Shown here piece by piece: positions 8,258-13,916 of a stretch of 19,448 bases of DNA (position 1 is the stretch's first letter; each line of letters begins with the position of its first letter). A model generated the notes under the pieces. It was not told where the DNA came from, made no database searches, and saw only the letters and a program-made list of their open reading frames with translations. The stretch lies in assembly GCA_044374295.1 (NCBI GenBank), contig JBILOU010000040.1, positions 1 through 19,448 on the forward strand, read 5' to 3'. This DNA comes from CAIZGX01 sp044374295 (lineage in GTDB: Bacteria; Bacteroidota; Bacteroidia; Flavobacteriales_D; Sanyastnellaceae). The position numbers and the translations under genes are program-made.

Positions 8258-10135
8258 ATGAAAACAATAACTTTCATCTTTTTTTACTTAGTAGCTTTTA
8301 TTTCCTTTTCTCAATGGCAGGTTAAATTGGATAAAACTATTAATTGGTATCAAGTTTCTCCTACCGGAAACTTGATTTTAGGAACTTTGGATGGCGTATC
8401 AGGGATGGATGATAAATCCGGTATCATATCGTACACTGTAAATGCAATAGATTCTCCCACGGAGGATGAATTTAAAATGATTCCAAACACGCCCTTTGGT
8501 ATGATTACTCGTGGACAAGGAAAATTGGAGACCAAAGTTATTTTTAATGTAAACGATGGCAAAGTACTCTATGATTCCAAAAAAGAAAATACCATTATCG
8601 GAAAACAATACCTTTTAGGCAGCACAGGAGATTTTCTTATGCAAGGATTAAAAGGATCGGAATCAGTTTTCTTTCTTGTTGACGCCTCAACTGGAAAAGT
8701 TAGATGGGAATTAAAAGGAGTTTTTGGAAACAGCATCTTTGCTGAAGTGATTGATGGTAGCCCGATTGAAACCGAAGATGGAAATTTCATAATCCCTACC
8801 ACTGGGGGAATGAAAGGTGGTGCAATTTATTGTTTTTCAGCAGCAGATGGCAAACAAATTTGGAAAGCCGAATTGCCTAAGACAAAAGGAGCCCAAACTA
8901 CGACTGTAACTGAAACCAAATTAGCTACTTCGTTTCTTGAAAAGGATAAATTCATTTATATCAAAGGTCAAGCAGTAATGGCTTATGAGCTTGCAAGCGG
9001 AAATCCCATTTGGGCTCAACCCGCTAAGCAAAAAGGCTTGCCAGATTTAATAATTTACGATCCTGTTGGATTAATAATTTCAAGCGCTGTCGATCCAAAT
9101 AATACCATGTTTAAACCAACAATGACTATGTATGATTATAAAACTGGAGCTGAATTATGGACAGAACAAGTGAAGTTGAAGGGAACAGTTAAGAAATACA
9201 GCTACAGCAACAAAGGATTAATCATCAGCATGGAAGGAACCAATGGCACAAGTTTATTGAATATTGTTAATCTCGAAAACGGAAGCTACTTATTTAAGGA
9301 TTTTTATAAGGTAATTGGTTCTGTGCAAGAAATGAAACTCCTGGGAAATGCAGTTTACGTTAGAACTGACTTAGAAGAGGATATTGTAAGTCTCGAGTCA
9401 AATAAATCTATTTTAGCAAAGAACGTAGCATCAAAAATTGAATATCCTTTGCTCAACTTACGCGACGGAGACTTGTCGTATACTTTCAATCCTTTATCTT
9501 CCATGTTAACTGTTACTGACCTAAATGCGTCAACTCAAGAAGCATTGGTTGCAAATCAAATTCAATTTGAACAAAAAGAAAAGCCAACTCGAATTGAAAT
9601 CATAAAAGATTTAATTGTTTTGAGTTCATCACAAACAGTTGCGGCTTACACAAAAGATGGAAAAGAAGTTTATGTAACACATATCCCCGCGCCCGGTATT
9701 TCAGGCTGGAAAAAAGCCTTGTACGCTACCTCAGCTGTGCTTAATACCATGGATGCAATGCGTTATGCAGACTTAGAAGCTCGTGCGAAAGTGGCATCTC
9801 AAAATGTTAACACACCAGAAGCGCGTGAATTTTGCGATGCGATTGGTCAATTGGCAAACACAGGAGCATCAGCTCATCTTTCAGCTGCTTCAAAAGAAAT
9901 GGAAATGGTTAAAAAACGTTTTAAAGCTTCTGCATCAGGAAATGACACTCAATTTATTCTAGGAAAACTTGAGTCTAAAGATTTTGGATTAATTGGTATC
10001 TCAAAAACTACAGGTCAAAAAACCAATGAAATCAATTTTGGAAAAGATAAAGAACCTAAATATATTTTGGATGATGTCTCTAGGACAATCTATTATTTGA
10101 CAGAATCTATGGAAATGAAAGCAATTAAATACTAG
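8258..10135 (+). CDS. Secreted PQQ-like beta-propeller protein with a helical insert
   Basis: The 625-residue protein begins with a signal peptide (MKTITFIFFYLVAFISFSQ, 1-19) and is therefore exported. Propeller-blade motifs of the PQQ/quinoprotein type recur about every 50 residues: TGKVRW (145-150), DGKQIW (197-202), SGNPIW (247-252) and TGAELW (296-301), with more degenerate blades after that. Residues about 484-556 (GWKKALYATS through KRFKAS) interrupt the beta pattern with what looks like an Ala-rich helical segment; strand-like sequence resumes at FILGKLESKDFGLIGISK. No quinone-ligand or dehydrogenase active-site residues were recognised, so an enzymatic role is not implied; such propellers often serve as binding scaffolds. 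It shares an operon and AT-rich composition with the upstream FISUMP gene. Function unknown. Confidence 0.8.
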   Translation: MKTITFIFFYLVAFISFSQWQVKLDKTINWYQVSPTGNLILGTLDGVSGMDDKSGIISYTVNAIDSPTEDEFKMIPNTPFGMITRGQGKLETKVIFNVNDGKVLYDSKKENTIIGKQYLLGSTGDFLMQGLKGSESVFFLVDASTGKVRWELKGVFGNSIFAEVIDGSPIETEDGNFIIPTTGGMKGGAIYCFSAADGKQIWKAELPKTKGAQTTTVTETKLATSFLEKDKFIYIKGQAVMAYELASGNPIWAQPAKQKGLPDLIIYDPVGLIISSAVDPNNTMFKPTMTMYDYKTGAELWTEQVKLKGTVKKYSYSNKGLIISMEGTNGTSLLNIVNLENGSYLFKDFYKVIGSVQEMKLLGNAVYVRTDLEEDIVSLESNKSILAKNVASKIEYPLLNLRDGDLSYTFNPLSSMLTVTDLNASTQEALVANQIQFEQKEKPTRIEIIKDLIVLSSSQTVAAYTKDGKEVYVTHIPAPGISGWKKALYATSAVLNTMDAMRYADLEARAKVASQNVNTPEAREFCDAIGQLANTGASAHLSAASKEMEMVKKRFKASASGNDTQFILGKLESKDFGLIGISKTTGQKTNEINFGKDKEPKYILDDVSRTIYYLTESMEMKAIKY

Positions 10136-10195
10136 AAATTGCTTAAGATAACTTATCGAGTTATTACAATGTGCTATAAATGCAAATAAGCTCAA

Positions 10196-10278
10196 GCAGG
10201 GATTTAGTAATCCGGAAAACTGGAAGTGAAATATTTCAAGTTCTGTGCTCCGTATTACGAAAGTGCTGCACTCCCTGC
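10196..10278. repeat. Nested palindrome cluster
   Basis: GCAGGGA at 10196-10202 is complementary to TCCCTGC at 10272-10278. Between them lie smaller self-complementary pieces: GGATTtagtAATCC (10200-10213), the perfect 12-nt palindrome TGAAATATTTCA (10227-10238) and AGTGCTGCACT (10262-10272). The outer stem could enclose a multi-branched structure. It may be a decayed copy of a larger structured repeat; no transposase remnant is visible. Confidence 0.5.
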
Positions 10279-10315
10279 CAGAGCCTATTGCAAACTGTTA
10301 TCGCCTATGAACTGC

Positions 10316-10407
10316 GTTGTGAGAACTACGTTGTGAGAACTACGTTGTTGGAACTACGTTGTGAGTACTACGTTGTTGGAACTATGTTGTTGGAACTTCG
10401 TTGTTAA
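10316..10407. repeat. 14-nt tandem repeat (GTTGTTGGAACTAC)
   Basis: Six full 14-nt units start at 10316, 10330, 10344, 10358, 10372 and 10386, and a partial seventh starts at 10400. The main variation is at positions 6-7 (TG versus GA). Spacing is exactly 14 throughout. Each junction contains AAC-TAC-GTT, a 3-bp mini-hairpin. A single related unit, GTTATTGGAACTAC, occurs at 13745-13758 just before another mini-hairpin chain, so the two repeat types travel together. Confidence 0.85.
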
Positions 10408-10409
10408 AC

Positions 10410-10510
10410 CCTCGTCCGTAGGACCCTCGCAACACCGGTTGCCCTCGCAACGCCATTTGCCCTCGTCCACCGGACCCTCGCAACGCTAATTGCCCTCGTC
10501 GAAGACCCTC
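10410..10510. repeat. Mini-hairpin chain with CCTC linkers upstream of DinB copy 2
   Basis: The linker CCTC alternates with six self-complementary pieces: GTCCgtaGGAC (10414-10424), GCAACaccgGTTGC (10429-10442), GCAAcgccatTTGC (10447-10460), GTCCaccGGAC (10465-10475), GCAAcgctaaTTGC (10480-10493) and GTCgaaGAC (10498-10506). Every linker is exactly 4 nt and reads CCTC. The last hairpin is the same as those used with ATTC linkers elsewhere in the window. Confidence 0.85.
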
Positions 10511-10536
10511 GTTGACAATACACTAATCATCACATC

Positions 10537-11049
10537 ATGACTAACCAAGAAATTTACTCCGAAGCACCAACATACTTCCACTATTACTACGGACTTATTC
10601 CGTCGAACGACTTGTTAATGGCGTTGCATGACGATATAAATGCAACACTTGAAATTCTCAATTCCATCCCTGCCGAAAAAGAAAACTTTGCATACGCTCC
10701 TGGGAAATGGACAACCAAAGAAGTGTTCAAGCACATCATTGAATGCGAACGCATCTTCGCTTATCGCGCCTTGCGTTTTTCACGATTCGACAGCACGCCC
10801 CTTCCTGGATTCGATGAAAACGATTTTATCGAAAACTCGAAACAAATGAATCAGAGCCTTGCTGAATTAATAACTGAATTCGAGCTCGTCCGCAAGTCTA
10901 CCATTGCCTTATTCAAATACATGTCGCCTGAAATGCTTCAGTTCCAAGCCCCCGCGAACAACACCTCCTACTCTACTCGCGCCATTGGCTTTATGATAGT
11001 CGGACATTGCATTCATCACTGCAATTTTGTAAAGAAGAACTATTTGTGA
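10537..11049 (+). CDS. DinB-family (DinB_2) putative metal-dependent protein, copy 2
   Basis: This 170-residue paralogue of the gene at 6938-7447 shares the DinB_2 landmarks: YAPGKWTTKEVFKHIIECERIF (53-74) and GHCIHHCNFVKKNYL at the C-terminus. The likely metal ligands His66, His157 and His161 are kept. Substitutions relative to copy 1 are V28M, E31H, E32D, L34I, K42N, S46A, S56G, N86S, H103Q and S139P, plus an extra C-terminal Leu. The GKW form (G56) and the terminal YL look closer to the general family pattern, so copy 2 may be nearer the ancestral form. Both copies are preceded by mini-hairpin chains within 30 nt. Substrate unknown. Confidence 0.85.
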   Translation: MTNQEIYSEAPTYFHYYYGLIPSNDLLMALHDDINATLEILNSIPAEKENFAYAPGKWTTKEVFKHIIECERIFAYRALRFSRFDSTPLPGFDENDFIENSKQMNQSLAELITEFELVRKSTIALFKYMSPEMLQFQAPANNTSYSTRAIGFMIVGHCIHHCNFVKKNYL

Positions 11050-11156
11050 AGTGCGTAATTAATTTCATGCAAAGCGCAATCGCAAACTAAACATCGAGCG
11101 AATCGAATCAACTGTGATTTAGGCAAAACATATTCAGAAGAACTCCCAATGACCTT

Positions 11157-11164
11157 TATATTTG
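11157..11164 (+). promoter_or_regulatory. Candidate Bacteroidota -7 box upstream of the Omp85-like gene
   Basis: TATATTTG matches TAnnTTTG and lies 27 nt before the ATG at 11192, which would give a short leader of about 20 nt. A convincing -33 element was not seen. The 142-nt gap between DinB copy 2 and this gene shows no other feature. Confidence 0.4.
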
Positions 11165-11191
11165 TTTCTCTTCCAAGTGGAAATTTAGTTG

Positions 11192-12316
11192 ATGAAAAAA
11201 TTTAAACTCTTCCTGTTACTCTGCATTTTCCTTTGTTCATCAACAACCTATTCGCAGCGCAAAAAATTTCTTGGTTTCACGCCTCTTAACGACACTGTAA
11301 AAACGTCTACCGAAGGTACATTCCTTCTCCCTCTGCTATACTACACTCCCGATACGCGATGGGCAGCAGGCGCAGCGGGCGTTCATTACTTTAAACTTGA
11401 CGCGAAAGATTCGACCCAGCTTCCTACGCGAACGAGCAACATTCAACTGCTTGCAGATTACACCCAAAACAGGCAAGCCGATTTATGGGCGTCATGGAAT
11501 GTCTTTACCCGAAATGAAAACTATTTGCTGAAAGGTGATCTGCGCTTTAGAAATTTCCCTGATAAATTCTATGGCATTGGAAACAACACCAGCAAAGAAC
11601 AAATGGAGCGTTATTCGTATAACCTCATTCAGATAAAATCCATGTTCTTGAAAAAAGTTAAACCCGATTTCTTCATTGGTTTTGACTACGAATTCGAAAA
11701 AGAATATGGAGTTAAAACTTCCGCGGGAGGATTGCTCGAGACTGGCACTATTCGCGGATCAAACGGAGGTGTCGGCTCCGCAATTGGATTTATAAGTGTA
11801 TACGATTCGAGAGACTTTATAATCAATGCGCAAAAAGGTATGTTATTCGAATTTTCAACTTATCTATTCAACAACTTCTTAGGCAGCACATTTAATTTTT
11901 TCAACGTCAACACCCTCTTTCAAAAATACTGGAGGGTCAAGAAAAATCACGTCATCGCATTTCAGTATAAAAACAAATTCAACTTCGGAAACATTCCGTT
12001 CATCGACATGGCCACACTTGGAAACGACGATATTCTTCGCGGTTACCCAAAGAATCGATTCAGAGACAAACATTTCATGGGTGCACAAGTGGAATACAGA
12101 TTCCCTCTCTTCTGGCGTTTTGGCCTAACCACCTTTGCCGGCGCCGGAGATGTTTTCGGAGAACTCCAAGACCTTCATTTAAACAGAATAAAATACTCCG
12201 TGGGCACCGGTCTGCGCTTTGTTGTCAACCCTCAAGAAAAACTCAACATCCGCCTCGATTACGCTTACGGCCGAGAAGGCGGCTACTTCTATTTCATGGT
12301 CGCTGAAGCGTTTTGA
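11192..12316 (+). CDS. Omp85/BamA-type surface antigen beta-barrel without POTRA domains
   Basis: The 374-residue protein has a signal peptide (MKKFKLFLLLCIFLCSSTTYSQ) followed directly by a barrel of the bacterial surface-antigen (D15/Omp85) type. Evidence: alternating hydrophobic strands throughout, a DSRD segment (205-208) typical of these barrels, ILRGYP (281-286) containing the RGY/F motif of the lid loop, and a last strand ending in Phe (YFYFMVAEAF), the usual outer-membrane sorting signal. There is no room for POTRA repeats, so it is not BamA itself. It belongs with the short 'BamA/TamA family outer membrane protein' group common in Bacteroidota, whose role is mostly unknown. I start at the ATG at 11192; a TTG one codon upstream is less likely. 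Confidence 0.85.
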   Translation: MKKFKLFLLLCIFLCSSTTYSQRKKFLGFTPLNDTVKTSTEGTFLLPLLYYTPDTRWAAGAAGVHYFKLDAKDSTQLPTRTSNIQLLADYTQNRQADLWASWNVFTRNENYLLKGDLRFRNFPDKFYGIGNNTSKEQMERYSYNLIQIKSMFLKKVKPDFFIGFDYEFEKEYGVKTSAGGLLETGTIRGSNGGVGSAIGFISVYDSRDFIINAQKGMLFEFSTYLFNNFLGSTFNFFNVNTLFQKYWRVKKNHVIAFQYKNKFNFGNIPFIDMATLGNDDILRGYPKNRFRDKHFMGAQVEYRFPLFWRFGLTTFAGAGDVFGELQDLHLNRIKYSVGTGLRFVVNPQEKLNIRLDYAYGREGGYFYFMVAEAF

Positions 12317-12340
12317 TTGTTGTTCAGACAAGGCAATATC

Positions 12341-12388
12341 GTCGCAGACATTCGCGAAGCATTCGCCTGAAAGGCATTCGTCGCAGAC
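12341..12388. repeat. Mini-hairpin chain after the Omp85-like gene (ATTC linkers)
   Basis: Four hairpins, GTCgcaGAC (12341-12349), GCgaaGC (12354-12360), GCCTgaaAGGC (12365-12375) and GTCgcaGAC (12380-12388), are joined by three ATTC linkers of exactly 4 nt. The chain starts 24 nt after the stop codon of the barrel gene. Confidence 0.85.
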
Positions 12389-12393
12389 ATCTT

Positions 12394-12417
12394 CCCCTCT
12401 CTTAACTTTTCTTACCT
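12394..12417. repeat. 24-nt element, copy 1 (CCCCTYTC + TTAACTTTTCTTACCT)
   Basis: This 24-nt pyrimidine-rich sequence recurs with one mismatch at 13693-13716. Both copies lie next to an ATTC mini-hairpin chain: this one directly after the chain at 12341-12388, the other 28 nt before the single 14-nt unit that opens the chain at 13745. Function unknown. Confidence 0.6.
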
Positions 12418-12518
12418 CTTGCTTGCATCAAATAACACCGTGACTTTCTATTTATTTCCATTATATTAGTAGTGCAACAAAAGAAAATAAAGGAAACACA
12501 ACCAAACAAAGGAATACA

Positions 12519-12854
12519 ATGAAAAAAATCTTAATTCTTACAACCATGTTGTTCGCCTTTGGCGCAGCGAAAGCGCAAAAAGTATTTTCTGTTGATTATG
12601 AAAATCAGGCAGACGTGAAGGTTTTTGTTGTCGATTACGAAAACCAAGCTGACTTAAAAGTCTTCAAGGTAAAGTATGAAAATCAGGCAATCGCCAATGA
12701 AGGGAAGTGGTTCTTCACCGATTATTCTAATCAAGCAAAAAAGAAGATCTTCTTTGTTCAGTATGAAAACCAAGCGAACTTAAAAATCTTTTTCGTACAG
12801 TACGAAAATCAAGCTGGATGGAGAAATGCTTCTAAAAAAAGTTTAATGTATTAA
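12519..12854 (+). CDS. Secreted YENQA-repeat protein (DUF6150/Septknot-like)
   Basis: The 111-residue protein has a signal peptide (MKKILILTTMLFAFGAAKA, 1-19). The mature part is almost entirely a short repeat: a beta-like stretch of the type KVFxVxY followed by (E/S)NQA. The Y(E/S)NQA motifs begin at residues 27, 40, 53, 69, 82 and 95, giving spacings of 13, 13, 16, 13, 13, which is symmetric about the middle. The C-terminus WRNASKKSLMY may be a seventh, degenerate unit. This pattern (xYxYQAD/xYxNQA repeats) is what I remember for the Bacteroidota family called DUF6150 or Septknot; the name is from memory and should be checked. There are no cysteines and no catalytic residues visible, and the function is unknown. 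Confidence 0.75.
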   Translation: MKKILILTTMLFAFGAAKAQKVFSVDYENQADVKVFVVDYENQADLKVFKVKYENQAIANEGKWFFTDYSNQAKKKIFFVQYENQANLKIFFVQYENQAGWRNASKKSLMY

Positions 12855-12901
12855 TACGCCCACCTCAGAAAAGACTAATGTAAAAACAAAATATAAAAAA
12901 C

Positions 12902-13108
12902 ATGATAATCTTTTCCTTCCTTACAATTATTGTAATATTCGGAGTTGAGTTTTATATTCGAAAATCACAAAATCAGAGCGCAATTAATGATTTAGACAGG
13001 GAAAGAGCTGCTAATCCAGGAGATGAAAATAATTTCTCAAGCCCCGCTAATAGAAAATTTCAGAATATAAATCCAGCCGTGGCGAAGATCACATGCATTG
13101 CTACTTAA
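12902..13108 (+). CDS. Doubtful small membrane protein
   Basis: This is a 68-codon frame starting MIIFSFLTIIVIFGVEFYIRK, a single membrane segment with a polar tail, ending ...INPAVAKITCIAT. No family was recognised. It sits in an AT-rich 343-nt stretch (12855-13197) that otherwise holds nothing recognisable. The upstream region has no distinctive start signal, and the C-terminal third looks out of character with the rest, so this may be a remnant of a longer gene or chance coding. Confidence 0.25.
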   Translation: MIIFSFLTIIVIFGVEFYIRKSQNQSAINDLDRERAANPGDENNFSSPANRKFQNINPAVAKITCIAT

Positions 13109-13197
13109 GTTGGAAGACGGGAAACAATAACATGCAAAAACAAAGACTTTATTCCAAAAAAAACACTAATAAACGTAGAATATAAATTCAAGTTAAA

Positions 13198-13680
13198 ATG
13201 AAAAAAATAAATTCCTTTTTAAGATTAATGCTAATTACTTTGATATTTTTCACAAGTTGCGGAGAAAGTTCAAATAGTAGCAGTAGTGTAGATTATAACG
13301 ATTCAATTGACTCTTCAATTTCAGAGGAAATTGAAGAGTCAATTGAAGAGGACAATTCCCAAGAAAATGACCAGTCTACAGAACGCCCCGAAGAACCGAG
13401 AACCATCATTAAACAATGTCTGAATTGTCGCGGCACGGGCACCGTAGAGGACCAATGTGGTTATTGCGATTATAACAATGATTGCGCTCACGAAAGAAAT
13501 GGTGGTGTTGTAAAAGTGCAAAATTCATATCCAACACACATCAGTGATGGAACTCTTTTTGGACGAGATGTTTTCGAATCTTCTTGTAAGATCTGTTCTC
13601 GCTGCAATGGTCGTGGATATAGAACCTCTAATTGCTCTGCATGCAGAGGAAAAGGAACCGTTGAAGAAAGAATGTATTAA
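13198..13680 (+). CDS. Lipoprotein with DnaJ-like cysteine-rich zinc-finger motifs
   Basis: The 160-residue protein starts with a lipoprotein signal (MKKINSFLRLMLITLIFFTSC, lipobox ending at Cys21), so it is predicted to be membrane-anchored outside the cytoplasm. A Ser/Asp/Glu-rich low-complexity linker follows (22-68, very acidic at 41-67). The C-terminal part has CxxC pairs of the DnaJ central-domain type: CLNCRGTG (74-81), CGYC (87-90), CSRCNGRG (133-140) and CSACRGKG (146-153), plus Cys96 and Cys130. Pairing of C74/C77 with C146/C149, and of C87/C90 with C133/C136, would build the usual two zinc sites. There is no J domain. Function unknown; redox or zinc-binding chaperone-like roles are guesses. 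The acidic linker is encoded by a 21-bp perfect inverted repeat. Confidence 0.75.
   Translation: MKKINSFLRLMLITLIFFTSCGESSNSSSSVDYNDSIDSSISEEIEESIEEDNSQENDQSTERPEEPRTIIKQCLNCRGTGTVEDQCGYCDYNNDCAHERNGGVVKVQNSYPTHISDGTLFGRDVFESSCKICSRCNGRGYRTSNCSACRGKGTVEERMY
13302..13347. repeat. 21-bp perfect inverted repeat inside the lipoprotein gene
   Basis: The left arm 13302-13322 (begins TTCAATTGACTC) and the right arm 13327-13347 are exact reverse complements, separated by a 4-nt loop AGAG. The hairpin lies wholly inside the coding sequence and encodes part of the Ser/Ile/Glu-rich linker. No T-run follows it. Confidence 0.9.
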
Positions 13681-13692
13681 CTACAAATTCTC

Positions 13693-13716
13693 CCCCTTTC
13701 TTAACTTTTCTTACCT
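13693..13716. repeat. 24-nt element, copy 2 (CCCCTYTC + TTAACTTTTCTTACCT)
   Basis: This is the second copy of the element at 12394-12417, with one mismatch (CCCCTTTC here, CCCCTCTC there). It lies 12 nt after the stop of the zinc-finger lipoprotein. Confidence 0.6.
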
Positions 13717-13744
13717 TTAAATGAAGCAATCGCATGTGAACAAC

Positions 13745-13916
13745 GTTATTGGAACTACGTTGTTAAAATCGTTGAAGACATTCGCGAAGCATTCGTCTGA
13801 AAGACATTCGTTACTTCGTAACATTCCTCGAAGAGATTCGTTACTTCGTAACATTAGTCGCAGACATTCGCGCTTCGCACATTCGCCTTTCAGGCATTCT
13901 TGCTCTAATAGAGCAA
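13745..13916. repeat. Longest mini-hairpin chain, between convergent genes and into the lptD stop (ATTC linkers)
   Basis: One 14-nt unit GTTATTGGAACTAC (13745-13758) is followed by ten hairpins starting at 13771, 13784, 13795, 13810, 13827, 13840, 13857, 13870, 13885 and 13900. Examples are GTCTgaaAGAC, GTTACttcGTAAC (twice), CTCgaaGAG, GTCgcaGAC and GCCTttcAGGC. All nine linkers are 4 nt, eight ATTC and one ATTA. The unit at 13870-13880 has one mismatched pair. The last, TTGCTCTaatAGAGCAA (13900-13916), has a 7-bp stem and contains the lptD stop codon, so it could serve both converging transcripts. The 224 nt between the two genes contain no other feature apart from the 24-nt element. Confidence 0.85.

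Larger units (their letters stand above)
10136..10536. other. 401-nt intergenic stretch without a gene
   Basis: This holds, in order, an AT-rich leader (10136-10195), a cluster of palindromes (10196-10278), a 14-nt tandem repeat (10316-10407), a CCTC-linked mini-hairpin chain (10410-10510) and 26 nt before the second DinB gene. One open frame (10180-10407) crosses it, but this only translates the 14-nt repeat and is not a credible gene. Confidence 0.75.

Noticed and set aside
10180..10407. 75-codon open frame in the repeat region
   Set aside because: It translates the 14-nt repeat and palindromes, has no family features, and the repeat period (14) does not keep frame, so it is a chance frame.
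10316..10510. CRISPR array
   Set aside because: Units are 14 nt in direct tandem or variable hairpins with 4-nt linkers; there are no 25-40 nt repeats with unique spacers and no cas genes.
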